DNA of 64,000 nt from Echinicola soli (GCF_006575665.1 NZ_CP041253.1:377501-441500), one strand, 5' to 3'; shown: positions 27,762-37,563, counted from the first letter of the stretch. A program made the numbers and translations. The notes: generated from the letters alone by a model not told the origin.

Positions 27762-28798
27762 ACAGGATCAATTATTAATTCTACTAGACTCATTTCTTTA
27801 TATGACTATTCGGTATGTTGCACGTAAGGGTAAATTGCAGCAACAACAAGTCGATTAAACAACTTATCCCAAAAATATCTTCTGTTCAGTTTGTAAACAA
27901 ACTCACCAAGGTAATTTTGAAGGTACTTCTCCGAAACCATATGATAAATTCCCAGCAGGTTCTTTTTTAAGTTACTGATGGCGGTATGTACCCAATTTAG
28001 GTCTCCATTGGCGGAATCTTCTGAAGATTTCACCTTGATATGATCTCCTACAAGGCTCTCCAAGTTGACATAAGCCTGGTTCTTATCGGTGAATAGTACC
28101 GTCTCCTTACCAATGGCTTCTTCCACTAATTGCTCAACGGTTTCAGCGGTCACGTTCTTGAGTACCTGCATTTTAAAGAAACCACAATGCCTGCTTGTTT
28201 TGCCGGTATCAAGATCTTCCAATGGGGTGGATTCTGCCGCAACTGCAACGATGGCCTGCCGCTGGCTGCCTTTGCCCCGCTTCAAATGCTTCTTAAACGC
28301 CTTGGAAGTGGCTGTCTCCACATAAGCCTCATCGTATTCCACCATCCCTTTTAACATATAGATACCATCCCTTTTGCCCATGACAGACCTGATTTTATGC
28401 ATAAGGTTAAAGGCTGTTTCATACCTGCTCAGCCCCAGCTGTCTTTGAAACTCCAGACAGGAAAAGCCTTTCTTGGTAGCAGACATCAACAGAAAGGCTG
28501 TGAACCAGGTGTGGAGCGAAAGATTACTGCACTCCATTACCGTACCTGCTTTAAGGGAGGTCCTTCTTCTGCACTTGCTGCATTCGAAGAATTTACGGCC
28601 ACTAAACCAATAGTGCTTGCTAAAGGCACAACATGTTTTACAGTAGATACCTGTTCTTTCACGATAGAATTTCAAGAAGTGCTCACAACTTTCCTCGTCC
28701 GGGAAATGGTTGATAAAATCAATGATGTTCATGGCTTATAAATTTTACCTCAAGAAACATCATCTAAGGGGCTTTATAGATTAATTGACACTACCTGT
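27762..28798 (-). mobile_element. IS1595-type insertion sequence (limits tentative)
   Basis: The transposase gene at 27806-28732 defines it. The ends proposed here come from a weak inverted match: ACAGG...TCAATTA...TAA text read inward at 27762 and at the complement of 28798. No target duplication is visible, so the limits may be off by tens of bases, and the copy may have lost one end. Confidence 0.4.
27806..28732 (-). CDS. IS1595-family transposase (ISXO2-like)
   Basis: A 308-residue transposase. A zinc-ribbon lies near residues 31-54 (CKTCC...CSKC), followed by RRRTSLKAGTVMECSNLSLHTWF, which is typical of IS1595 members. The ISXO2-like catalytic domain has Asp in VEYDEAYVE (D134), a second Asp in LFTDKNQAY (D216) and an end LGEFVYKLNRRYF. 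The frame is full length with no stop, so it may be active. It is the first gene after tRNA-Ser, in a place where an integrase would be expected. Confidence 0.9.
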   Translation of the reverse strand: MNIIDFINHFPDEESCEHFLKFYRERTGIYCKTCCAFSKHYWFSGRKFFECSKCRRRTSLKAGTVMECSNLSLHTWFTAFLLMSATKKGFSCLEFQRQLGLSRYETAFNLMHKIRSVMGKRDGIYMLKGMVEYDEAYVETATSKAFKKHLKRGKGSQRQAIVAVAAESTPLEDLDTGKTSRHCGFFKMQVLKNVTAETVEQLVEEAIGKETVLFTDKNQAYVNLESLVGDHIKVKSSEDSANGDLNWVHTAISNLKKNLLGIYHMVSEKYLQNYLGEFVYKLNRRYFWDKLFNRLVVAAIYPYVQHTE

Positions 28799-28821
28799 CT
28801 TAGAATATTTCCCTACGTGTA

Positions 28822-30132
28822 CTATTCCGAAGAGTCATATTTCTTTAAACGCTCCTCTCCTTCTCCAAAATGGATGGGCTTAAGTATTCTATTCCGATAG
28901 AGGCCTTTATAATTTAAAATATTTAATAAAGAGAACTCTATCAACCAGATTCCAAACTGATTTGCCTCATATTTTACTTCACAAGGCATTTCGAGTAATT
29001 TCTTCCTTTTGTCAACTTGAGAATGAATTATTCCATTTCTAATAGAAACAAAAAGATCAATTTCATCTTGAATCTCATGACTTCCTTCTATGTACGATTT
29101 AATATTTTCTAGCTTATGATTTATCTTTCTAAGATCGATAAATTGAGATAATAACAATCTTATCTTATTTGCTGCAGACATATTTTCAGCGTCCCTTCCA
29201 GATATAATCTTTCTTTTCTCAATAATTAGCCAATTATATATAAGCTCCAAAGCTGTCTGAGTCATAATGATAGAATTTTCCATATGGCTCGGAGCAGCAT
29301 TAGCCTCTAAATACCAGTGAATTGCTAAGGTTAAAAAGCTCCTATCTTCTTCACTTGAGAATAGGTTATAAAAATTATTCCATAATCCACTTACCCCCTC
29401 CGTTGAAATATTAGAGGGCCATGAAAAAGAGAATTGGTAATGATCATTTATATAATTGGAATAGTCCGTCCAAATAATCTCATCTTCATGCACTCCGTTA
29501 ATGAACAAAGGAGAACATCTTCTTCCATTCAAAAAACTAAAAAAATTATGAAGCGTATCGAGTAATTGTTTTAAGTTTTTATGATCAAATCTTCCATTCT
29601 TAAATACTATTTCACCAGCATACAAGAAAATATACCCACCTTTCTTCTTTAAGGAATCTCTTAACTCTTTAAAGCCAGGTATTTTATCAATAGTTATGGT
29701 AAAATCCTCATTAATAAGAGTAATTCTACTATTACTAAAAGCTAGGGAACCAGAGGGCTTTTTAACTTTAACTCCTTGGCCATTAAAGTCTCTTAAATTA
29801 GGGATTGAAAAAGACAACTTCGAAACTTGAATTGACCTATCCCCCTTAACAACTTGCTTAGATGATCTCCCTTCTACTTTAGTAATATCTGATTCAGACA
29901 AATTGGTTATAAACACTGAAGAAAAAACAACCATATCAATTAAAATCAGATATTTAGCCTTAATATCTATTAAACCTGCGCCCTTTAACAAAACCCCATT
30001 AAACTTCACCCCTATTTCTGGAAACCAATTAAAATAGATTTCTCCATCTAACTGATATTTAGTTTGTTCATTTTCGTTTGAAAGATCAAATCTCCCTGTA
30101 AAAATTGAGTACACTTGATTTGGTTCTTCCAT
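28822..30132 (-). CDS. HEPN-motif protein, candidate defence RNase (ApeA-like layout)
   Basis: A 436-residue protein from the ATG at 30132 (a TTG at 30150 would add 6 residues). The N-terminal 260 residues are strand-rich and not recognised. The last 170 residues are helical and end in a HEPN-type active site, VSIRNGIIHSQ, with the R-N-x3-H signature at about residues 365-370. Upstream the TALELIYNWL and HWYLEANAAPSHMEN stretches resemble the C-terminal part of ApeA-type proteins. HEPN proteins are usually RNases used in phage defence or toxin-antitoxin systems. It lies 340 bases from the methyltransferase-helicase-nuclease operon on the same strand. The family call rests on the motif and layout only. 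Low GC sets it apart from the core genes. Confidence 0.6.
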   Translation of the reverse strand: MEEPNQVYSIFTGRFDLSNENEQTKYQLDGEIYFNWFPEIGVKFNGVLLKGAGLIDIKAKYLILIDMVVFSSVFITNLSESDITKVEGRSSKQVVKGDRSIQVSKLSFSIPNLRDFNGQGVKVKKPSGSLAFSNSRITLINEDFTITIDKIPGFKELRDSLKKKGGYIFLYAGEIVFKNGRFDHKNLKQLLDTLHNFFSFLNGRRCSPLFINGVHEDEIIWTDYSNYINDHYQFSFSWPSNISTEGVSGLWNNFYNLFSSEEDRSFLTLAIHWYLEANAAPSHMENSIIMTQTALELIYNWLIIEKRKIISGRDAENMSAANKIRLLLSQFIDLRKINHKLENIKSYIEGSHEIQDEIDLFVSIRNGIIHSQVDKRKKLLEMPCEVKYEANQFGIWLIEFSLLNILNYKGLYRNRILKPIHFGEGEERLKKYDSSE

Positions 30133-30474
30133 TAATACAGTAGGCTTCAAAGCAAATGGAATATCGTGCTATATTTCATTATTTTGATTTTTCATATAAA
30201 ATTAGATTATTCACACCTTGTAAAGCAATATTAAACAACAACATACTTTATTTATTGTAATTTTCAAAAGTTTATTCGTGCCCATTTCCTCTTATATTAT
30301 TAAGCTTTATTTTAGGAGATCTACCATCCTCAAGTAGGTTTCTTATTTTATGGGTTATTTTAAATGAAATAGCTTAAGGTAATATTCCATTTAATTTATG
30401 ATCTGAAATAATGGTGCGAAACACCTTATTACTAATAAAAAGATGTAAAAATCACGCCTAAAGTTTTTCCCTGA
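30133..30474. other. AT-rich gap between HEPN gene and nuclease gene
   Basis: About 340 bases, strongly AT-rich. It must carry the promoter of the HEPN gene and the 3' end of the upstream operon. I see no gene, no clear terminator and no strong promoter box. Confidence 0.4.
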
Positions 30475-31686
30475 TTATCTTTTTTCCAGCTTTGCAAAAG
30501 TTGGATCATAGTAATATTCGCTAATCGTTCCCTCCTTTATTTTCTCTACCATCTCATCAATGATAAATACAGGAACGAGAAACCATTCTCTTGCTTTGAC
30601 TGGTTTTCCAAAACGATCTATAATCTCAATATCAAGTCTAGCTGAGTTAAAAAACTTATGAATTAGGTTCTCAAGCTTTCCTCGATTAATGTTGGCCAAT
30701 TTATAGGTGGCAACAATTTCAACATTAGCCAGAAGGAATGTCGGGTCATTTTTTGCATTGACTATTCGCTTCTCCACTTCTCCCCCCGTCACCCCTATCT
30801 TATGAACGATATTCCTACTTTCTTTAATAGTGGGATGGTTTGACTGACTCCTTAGAACGTAAATCGTCCCACTTTCTTGATCATCAGCACTGTTTTCTCC
30901 TGAAAATAACGGTCCAGAATTGCTATCTGATATGTATCTACTTGTTTCATCCTTATACATGGCTCTAATAAGCGACCTCCACAGAATGTTACTTTCTGTG
31001 CCATTGGCGTATATTACTCTTAACCGTGCATCATCTTCACCATTAGGTGCTTTGAAAATTCCCCCAAACTCTGCTATAAGGGCTATTTGACCACCAACGA
31101 TAATGAATTGTGATTTTTTGAGTGTGGTCTTAGTAAAACCTGCGTCTTTTCTAAAGCGAATCGTTGACCTCAACCCATTGTCGATATCTTTTTTTACAGC
31201 TTTAAATAATGGTTTGAATTCGTCAAAATCTTTACAATGTGTACGATTAGCAATTTCTTCTGCAGCCCTCTTTTCAGCTCTAGTTTTGACGTGTTTCAAA
31301 TTTGTTATTGAGTTCTCCTCATTCTCATCCACACCAAGTTGAGCTAACAATTCATCATCATCTAAATATTCAGGAATTTCACTGTCTTCTTTAGCATCAG
31401 CACTTAAAAGGTTTTGGTAGTCTAAATCCTTCAGAAGGTTCCTACATTCGTCCTGTTTGCGGATTTGATCAAGCCTTACCGCATAGAGACGTTCAAAAAT
31501 ATCTTTATTCTCACCATGTTCTGGTATGCGCTCATGATCCTCTACAAACTTCTGAATTTCTTCAAATCTCGCAATAATCCGCTCCTCACGAAGCGTATGT
31601 TTGATTGGCTTTTTGACCTCAACCTCTATACCTAGTTCTGCCAACAAAGCATCATCTTCTACGGTAAGTTTCCTTTTCTTAGCCAT
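30475..31686 (-). CDS. GIY-YIG-type nuclease of a restriction-like operon
   Basis: A 403-residue protein. Residues 1-150 are charged and helical, with two copies of a short DDELLAELGV/DDALLAELGI-like motif (near residues 10 and 105). The last 130 residues form a GIY-YIG domain of the T5orf172/MUG113 kind: GTIYVLRSQS near 275, VHKIGVTGGEVEKRI near 297, and the family's late Glu/Asn region (NINRGKLENLIHKFF). Such domains cut DNA. It overlaps the helicase gene by 8 bases, so it is the third gene of a coupled operon with an MmeI-like methyltransferase and an SF2 helicase. The role as restriction nuclease of this system is inferred from order and domain. Confidence 0.75.
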   Translation of the reverse strand: MAKKRKLTVEDDALLAELGIEVEVKKPIKHTLREERIIARFEEIQKFVEDHERIPEHGENKDIFERLYAVRLDQIRKQDECRNLLKDLDYQNLLSADAKEDSEIPEYLDDDELLAQLGVDENEENSITNLKHVKTRAEKRAAEEIANRTHCKDFDEFKPLFKAVKKDIDNGLRSTIRFRKDAGFTKTTLKKSQFIIVGGQIALIAEFGGIFKAPNGEDDARLRVIYANGTESNILWRSLIRAMYKDETSRYISDSNSGPLFSGENSADDQESGTIYVLRSQSNHPTIKESRNIVHKIGVTGGEVEKRIVNAKNDPTFLLANVEIVATYKLANINRGKLENLIHKFFNSARLDIEIIDRFGKPVKAREWFLVPVFIIDEMVEKIKEGTISEYYYDPTFAKLEKR

Positions 31687-33730
31687 TAGCTTCTTCAGAT
31701 TTTAATCTAGCAAGATAGGCAATTCCTTGTGCCATACGTTGCTCCCACGGATCAGCAGATTTGATGTCAGGCAATCTACCTCTTTCTTTTTTAAACTTCA
31801 ATGCGCGTTTCGCCAACTCTCTAGCATCATCCAAAGAAAGGTTCGGATTTCGGGCAGCTATAACTTCTGCCATGGCTTTGAGACTTTGTTCCGTCATAGC
31901 TTTTGACAAGATCGAATACGCTTCACTGAACGGGTTAATGCTGTCTATCCAATCAACATCCAGCTCACGTACATCCATGGCAAATTTACGAACTCCATCA
32001 ATAAGAGCAGTACTTCCTCTTGCCTGTAATTCAGGATCATTATTTAGCACTTCTTTGGCCTTTTGCGTCAAATTTAGTGTAGCTATGGCATGTTGACGTA
32101 CAGCTTCTTGATCTTCCACATCCAGCTCTGGATATCTATCTTTAATAATTTTGCCCATCCGGATTTGTGTCAATTCTTCGGGAACGGTTTCTTCATCAAA
32201 TAAGCCTCTTTCTATTGTCTGCCTATCCTGAGCAAAAGCCGCAATTACTTCATTCAAATCCTGTTGACAAATGCGCTGTGCATCTTCACTTTTTGGTTCA
32301 GTCAGTCCTTTAATTTCAATTTGGTATTGACCATTTTCCTCATTTACACCAATATTACATCGTTCTGGATCGTATCCAGTTTCTCCATAGTAATAGTTAG
32401 GATCTGGTTCATTTTCTAACCTTTTAGGAACAAAGTTGAATTTCGGTGCAAGCACTTGCTCCATCAATAAACTAGCAGAAATTGCTTTAAGTGTATCATT
32501 AATTGCATCTGTAACTGCGTCTTCCGAGGCATCTGGTTCTGCAATTAAGTTAGTGAACCGTGAATGTGTCTTACCTGGTGCGTCTCGTGTGGCTCGCCCA
32601 ATGATTTGTACGATCTCTGTTAAGCTGGAACGATACCCCACTGTAAGTGCATGCTCACACCATATCCAGTCAAACCCTTCCTTTGCCATTCCAAGAGCTA
32701 TGATAATATCTACGTGATCACGGTTACTTTTGGCTTCCGTAAGTTTTAAGGCGGCAGAAACCTTGTTTCTTTTGGTTTGATCATCATCAACCAAATCAGC
32801 AATTTTTAATATTTTTCCATCAGTTGTTTGGATCAAATGAAAACCAGTATCAGGATCAACACCCTGCCACTCTCCTAACTCATGCATAATATGGTTCACC
32901 TCTTTGATTTTATCCCCCATACTTTCTCTTGAGTTAACATTGGGAATATGAATGATTGTCTTTTCATTCGCATCAAGGACATTCAGAATATCCTCCGCAT
33001 AGGCTCCACTATAAAAAAAATAACCAATGTTAAGAGTCTTTAGGTATTCATAACCATTGAGCTGTTCATAATAGGTATAAGTAACGGTATCGAACTTGGC
33101 TTCATCCTCTGGCATCAAAACAGGGTTAGCATCTCCTCGAAAGTATGAACCTGTCATGGCTACAATATGTACCTTATCTCTCGCAACAAACTGTTTCAAC
33201 TGTGACCCAAGTACATTGTCTTCTTCAGCACTCACATGATGAAATTCATCAATAGCAATCAAGCAATCATCAAATACTTCAACTCCATAGCGTTCTACAG
33301 AAAAACGGAAGGTAGAATGTGTGCATACCAATATTGGATCTTCACTTTCAAGAAATGATTTTACAGAATTGACCTTACTACCATCCTCTCCAAGAGAGTT
33401 ACACAGATTCCACTTAGACTTCATCTCCCAGTCGTAGTAAAAACCATACTTCGTAAGTGGCTCATTAGAAAAACTTGACCCAATGGATTTTTCAGGCACT
33501 GCCACAATGGCCTTCTTGATACCTTGGTTGTTGAGCTTATCCAAAGCGATAAACATAAGCGCTCTACTCTTACCAGAGGCTGGTGGTGACTTGATCAGAA
33601 GATACTGTTCCCCTCGCTTTTCATAGGCTCTTTCTTGCATCGCCCGCATACCCAATTCATTCGATTTGGTAGAGCTGCCTGTACTCTTATAATTAACGGT
33701 GACGGAGGGTACGGTTTTATTGTGGTTCAT
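31679..33730 (-). CDS. SF2 DEAD/DEAH-type helicase of a restriction-like operon
   Basis: A 683-residue protein. Motif I PASGKS is at residues 50-55, motif II is IAIDEFHH (DEFH at 161-164), motif III is MTGS near 192, and motif VI is QIIGRATR near 395. These give a complete superfamily 2 ATPase core of the type seen in type I/III restriction and related systems. The last 250 residues are helical and not recognised; they may bind DNA or the partner. It overlaps the methyltransferase gene upstream by 4 bases (ATGA) and the GIY-YIG gene downstream by 8, so all three are made together. Confidence 0.85.
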   Translation of the reverse strand: MNHNKTVPSVTVNYKSTGSSTKSNELGMRAMQERAYEKRGEQYLLIKSPPASGKSRALMFIALDKLNNQGIKKAIVAVPEKSIGSSFSNEPLTKYGFYYDWEMKSKWNLCNSLGEDGSKVNSVKSFLESEDPILVCTHSTFRFSVERYGVEVFDDCLIAIDEFHHVSAEEDNVLGSQLKQFVARDKVHIVAMTGSYFRGDANPVLMPEDEAKFDTVTYTYYEQLNGYEYLKTLNIGYFFYSGAYAEDILNVLDANEKTIIHIPNVNSRESMGDKIKEVNHIMHELGEWQGVDPDTGFHLIQTTDGKILKIADLVDDDQTKRNKVSAALKLTEAKSNRDHVDIIIALGMAKEGFDWIWCEHALTVGYRSSLTEIVQIIGRATRDAPGKTHSRFTNLIAEPDASEDAVTDAINDTLKAISASLLMEQVLAPKFNFVPKRLENEPDPNYYYGETGYDPERCNIGVNEENGQYQIEIKGLTEPKSEDAQRICQQDLNEVIAAFAQDRQTIERGLFDEETVPEELTQIRMGKIIKDRYPELDVEDQEAVRQHAIATLNLTQKAKEVLNNDPELQARGSTALIDGVRKFAMDVRELDVDWIDSINPFSEAYSILSKAMTEQSLKAMAEVIAARNPNLSLDDARELAKRALKFKKERGRLPDIKSADPWEQRMAQGIAYLARLKSEEANG

Positions 33731-36480
33731 GCGGTTTTCTTTTTGGCGGTCATTTTAGTATACAGTTCGAAAAGCTTTTCAAGGCGTTCAGTATCATTCT
33801 TAAATCGCCTGCCTATGTATACACGCTCCAACACTTCATCATTGCGTTCATGAGCCTGGCGTAAATCTTCAGGCATTTTATCAGCATCATATAAATCCGC
33901 TATTGTGGCTGGGAAATGTCTTTCTCGTGCCATCAGGATTTCTTCTGCGCAGGATGTTAAATCTTCCTTGTTTTTTTGAGTAAGTGATGGCAAAGGAAAT
34001 GTATTCCATCCAAGAGTATTAGAGTATCGAAAATCAGTTTTCAATTTGCCACATACTGTAGCTATCCATACAATGTGAAGCCTTGAAACTACTATTGATA
34101 GACTCCATAATGGAGCATCATACAAGGCAAATGCTGCATTGGAAACAATACTTTTATTTGGTAGGGGAAGAGAGGGTAAATAATACCGATTCTCTGAACT
34201 TACGCTTGGAATAATGAAGACTTTCTCACTGCCAGTTTGTCGCTTTTCGTCAAAGCGGTGAGGCCAAGCTGCTCCTTGTTGAGTACGAACCTTTGTGCTT
34301 GATTTTCTAAATTTCTTGATTTCTTCAAATCTATTTTCTAGAATACGATGATCATATGCTTCTTCTTTTTTATCGTCATTTATCCATATACAATACCTTA
34401 TAATACCCCGTATTGCTTCTGATGAGCCAAAAAATGGTCTAATGAAATCATCGGGAATGCCTTCCTTTTTCAAGACGTTTGCCTCATGTGCATCTAATGA
34501 CAAGTAACCACCATCTACTGGTTTACTTCCAAAATCCATTGGCGGAATATTTGACATTGGATGTGAAACTTTTTCGACCAAGATATTCTTTGCTGCAACT
34601 AGATATGGATTAATGTTTTCTGATTTTTTTTCTATGATTTCACCTTCATCGTTTAAAGAAAATAAACGTCGAATTTTAGGCGCCTTATTAGAAAAACCAA
34701 CTATAACCACAGTCACTCCTGCATTGTAGCTAGCCAGATTAGCCCATTTAAAGGATGTGTGGGCAAACGAAATTTCATGACCTGTTTTAAGAATTAGGGG
34801 CCAAAGAATTGGGACCTGTTGACCTTGACATATTGAATTTGTGGAAACAAAAGCTGAAGCTGAATTTGTATGCTTCCCGAACTCAGCCGCCTTCATGAAC
34901 CAACCCGCAACATAATCTAAAGATTTCCATGCTTTCGTCAAGTTCTTAAATATGGATTGAAGGTCAGCTTTTTGCTCGTTCGATTGCCATGTAGACCCTA
35001 AGTAGGGTGGATTACCGCATATATACGTTTCACCTCCTTCATTTTCAAAATCAATCTCTGCCTGATCCATTGGGGTACTAAATAAGTCTTCCCTAAAAAG
35101 CTTCACCGCTGTACCAGTTGGACGACATATAGAAAGCCAGTTTAGCTGAAGTGCATTACCACATGTAATCCAGTTTTCAGCATTTAGCGGGAGGAATTCA
35201 GCAAGAGCTAGTTTTTGTCCTCGGTATATAACGTTACATTGATATTCTGCAATGATAAGCGCCAGTCTGGCAATTTCTGCCGAAAAATCCCTCAACTCAA
35301 TGCCTCTGAAATTGGTGAGAGGAATCTCAGTTAAACGGTCAGCCTCCCCTCTCTTTTTATTAATCTCATGTTCAATTTCGCGTAATTGTTTGTAAGCAAT
35401 TGTAAGAAAGTTACCTGAACCACAAGCAGGATCAAACACCCGAATACGAGATATGCGTTTCCTGAGGTTGAGCAATTTTCGAGGGTTATCACCAGCTTCC
35501 TCCAATTGGGCTCTGAGGTCATCAAGGAATAGAGGGTTCAGAACTTTCAAGATGTTAGGCCGTGAGGTATAGTGCATTCCCAAGGCTCCGCGCTCATCTT
35601 CATCAGCCACAGCCTGAATCATTGATCCAAATATATCAGGGTTTATTTTCTTCCAATCGAGATTCCCGACATGTAGCAAATAAGACCTCGCAATCTTCGT
35701 AAACTTGGGTGTTTCTGTAGATCCGGAAAACAAATCGCCATTTACATAAGGAAACTTATTTGCCCAGTTTTTTACATTTTGATCAGCACGTTCAGCCTGT
35801 TTTATATCCATCGCTCGGAAGATCTCGCCAATAATCTCATGAGTATCCGAGGCATCACTGGCGCTCATTTGTTGCACCGTAGTGGTAAAAAGACCATCTC
35901 CACCAAATATATCCGTATCCTCAGCGAAAAAGCAGAAAATTAGGCGGGCAAGAAAGTGATTCATATCATGGCGCCGCTCTGCTGTTGCCCATTCTGGATT
36001 ATGCCGAAGAAGTTCAATATACAGCTTATTCAAACGGCTTGTGGCCTTAATATCAAAGGCATTTTCACGAATTTGTTTGACCGTGCTGATTCCTGCCAGT
36101 GGTAGAAAAAAGCCAAAGTGGTCATGGAAACTATGAAATTCACATGCGACGGTTTCTCCACTATTCAAATCTTCAGCCTGAAACTCCTTTCCGTCTGTAG
36201 CTAGAATGAACTTGGCTTTGGCCTTGGTTGTGGCCGAGCTTTCCTTTAGACGTTTAAGAGTTTCTATAACCGTACCTTCATCACAAACCGCTATATGAAT
36301 ATTGTTGTGCTGAAGCACCCCTCCTTTAATATCAGATTTGTTATTATTACCTGTTTTGAGGCGCTTTATAGTCGTTGGCTTATTGCCAAAAGCTTCCAGA
36401 AATAAATACGGAAATTCAACCGGATCAAAATCTTGTTCCGAGAGTAATGATATGGCCTCTTCAATTTCTACTGCATTCAT
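33727..36480 (-). CDS. MmeI-like class I adenine DNA methyltransferase without the nuclease motif
   Basis: A 917-residue protein laid out like MmeI-type enzymes: an N-terminal region, a helical connector (residues 160-310), the methyltransferase core, then a target-recognition part and a C-terminal helical part. Motif I FDPACGSGNF is at 349-358 and the catalytic motif IV NPPY at 490-493, as in N6-adenine methyltransferases. In MmeI itself the N-terminus carries a PD-(D/E)xK nuclease; here the corresponding stretch (residues 40-75, ending HNNIHIAVCDE) lacks the E-x-K pair, so it should not cut DNA alone. That fits with the separate helicase and GIY-YIG genes in the same operon doing the cutting. 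First gene of the operon, ATG at 36480. Confidence 0.82.
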   Translation of the reverse strand: MNAVEIEEAISLLSEQDFDPVEFPYLFLEAFGNKPTTIKRLKTGNNNKSDIKGGVLQHNNIHIAVCDEGTVIETLKRLKESSATTKAKAKFILATDGKEFQAEDLNSGETVACEFHSFHDHFGFFLPLAGISTVKQIRENAFDIKATSRLNKLYIELLRHNPEWATAERRHDMNHFLARLIFCFFAEDTDIFGGDGLFTTTVQQMSASDASDTHEIIGEIFRAMDIKQAERADQNVKNWANKFPYVNGDLFSGSTETPKFTKIARSYLLHVGNLDWKKINPDIFGSMIQAVADEDERGALGMHYTSRPNILKVLNPLFLDDLRAQLEEAGDNPRKLLNLRKRISRIRVFDPACGSGNFLTIAYKQLREIEHEINKKRGEADRLTEIPLTNFRGIELRDFSAEIARLALIIAEYQCNVIYRGQKLALAEFLPLNAENWITCGNALQLNWLSICRPTGTAVKLFREDLFSTPMDQAEIDFENEGGETYICGNPPYLGSTWQSNEQKADLQSIFKNLTKAWKSLDYVAGWFMKAAEFGKHTNSASAFVSTNSICQGQQVPILWPLILKTGHEISFAHTSFKWANLASYNAGVTVVIVGFSNKAPKIRRLFSLNDEGEIIEKKSENINPYLVAAKNILVEKVSHPMSNIPPMDFGSKPVDGGYLSLDAHEANVLKKEGIPDDFIRPFFGSSEAIRGIIRYCIWINDDKKEEAYDHRILENRFEEIKKFRKSSTKVRTQQGAAWPHRFDEKRQTGSEKVFIIPSVSSENRYYLPSLPLPNKSIVSNAAFALYDAPLWSLSIVVSRLHIVWIATVCGKLKTDFRYSNTLGWNTFPLPSLTQKNKEDLTSCAEEILMARERHFPATIADLYDADKMPEDLRQAHERNDEVLERVYIGRRFKNDTERLEKLFELYTKMTAKKKTA

Positions 36481-36818
36481 TCCTTGTGATATCTCTTAAT
36501 ATAAATCTGCAAAGGTAAATTTTTATTTAAAATTCGTTTTTAAAAGTAAAAAATAAAAGCCAAAATCATATGGCTAAATTCAATTGCGCCCTTCCTTTTT
36601 GGTGTTTTAACAAAATTATCCTCCTACACAATCCTCTTAATATACATCGAATATTTGTTAACTCTCTTTGGAATTATTGGGGCTTTTAACAAAAAAGAGT
36701 AATAAAAGAAAAACCACAGTGTTAAATGCCACTTGCTTGATTTATAAGCAAACTTATTTTTGTTTAAATCAACTCAACCGAACGGTTACAGCGTTAAATT
36801 CAAAAAAAATAATCACTT
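36481..36818. other. AT-rich promoter region of the methyltransferase operon
   Basis: About 340 bases of high AT content. It lies between the start of the methyltransferase gene (read leftward) and the end of a small gene read in the same direction. It should hold the operon promoter. A short plus-strand frame (36668-36898) overlaps the next gene and is not supported. Confidence 0.4.
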
Positions 36819-37121
36819 CTAAACAACATCCAGCGGTCTTAACCCCTCATAACACTCCTCGGCCAAGTACCACAGTTCTTCACCTAAACTGGAAATAGGA
36901 TAATCAAGGCATCTATCCATATAGCCCATATAAGTATCTAAAAAATCATTCTCGAAATGCTCTGGAACTTCCATCAGCCTCTTGACCAAATCCATAATGC
37001 CTAGATGATGGCGATGGCCAGCATCCAGGTCTAAATTATCCAATCCCTGAATCAGCTGGTTATGCTTAAGGTCTTGGCGGATCAATTCTATGATAAGCTC
37101 GTCTTTTTGAATATTGATCAT
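36819..37121 (-). CDS. Small protein of unknown function beside an HTH regulator
   Basis: A 100-residue acidic protein from the ATG at 37121 (a TTG at 37145 would extend it). It is mostly helical and ends with a conserved-looking stretch LGEELWYLAEECYEGLRP. No family is recognised. It starts 16 bases after the end of the HTH gene on the same strand, so the two form a pair; the size and position would suit a regulator partner or a toxin-antitoxin module, but there is no direct evidence for either. Confidence 0.55.
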   Translation of the reverse strand: MINIQKDELIIELIRQDLKHNQLIQGLDNLDLDAGHRHHLGIMDLVKRLMEVPEHFENDFLDTYMGYMDRCLDYPISSLGEELWYLAEECYEGLRPLDVV

Positions 37122-37137
37122 ATTGCTCTTGTTAAGT

Positions 37138-37524
37138 TTAAACAATAGCCTCCTTTATCAGGCTTTTTAAGACATCATTGCTGTTTTTGAGTTCTTGAAG
37201 TATCTCGATTAAGGAGTCAAACTGGTTGCTCTCCATTTGAATTTTCCTTTTTTCGAGTTCATATAAATACTCGATCAGTTGCCCCGGCTTAATGGTCAAA
37301 ATATGAATGGGATCAACCTGCACATAATCAGCATATTTTTTAATAAGCTCCACGGTGATTTTGGTTTCTCCACGTTCATATTTGGTATAGGTGGCTTCGC
37401 TGATTCCTAAATGGAAGGCTAGCTCCATGGCCTTAAGGCTCCTCAGTCTTCTAAAGACCATCATATTTTGTCCTATCGACTGATTATCGAGGAGAGCTTC
37501 TTTGAATTGGCTTGGATCACTCAT
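37138..37524 (-). CDS. XRE-type helix-turn-helix regulator
   Basis: A 128-residue protein from the ATG at 37524 (MSDPSQ); a TTG at 37572 could give 16 more residues, which would then overlap the operator. The HTH XRE domain is at about residues 24-80 of the ATG form: FRRLRSLKAMELAFHLGISEATYTKYERGETKI. A coiled tail follows. It is divergent from a second HTH gene at 37705, with a palindromic ATTCCT cluster between them. Likely a self-regulator of the small operon it forms with the downstream 100-residue protein. Confidence 0.8.
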   Translation of the reverse strand: MSDPSQFKEALLDNQSIGQNMMVFRRLRSLKAMELAFHLGISEATYTKYERGETKITVELIKKYADYVQVDPIHILTIKPGQLIEYLYELEKRKIQMESNQFDSLIEILQELKNSNDVLKSLIKEAIV

Positions 37525-37563
37525 ATCTACATAGTTTAGGAAAGGATCATTGCTATAATACAA

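Noticed and set aside
27754..27806. Attachment site of an integrated element
   Set aside because: No copy of the tRNA end or the 12-base repeat was found elsewhere in the window, so no att pair can be claimed.
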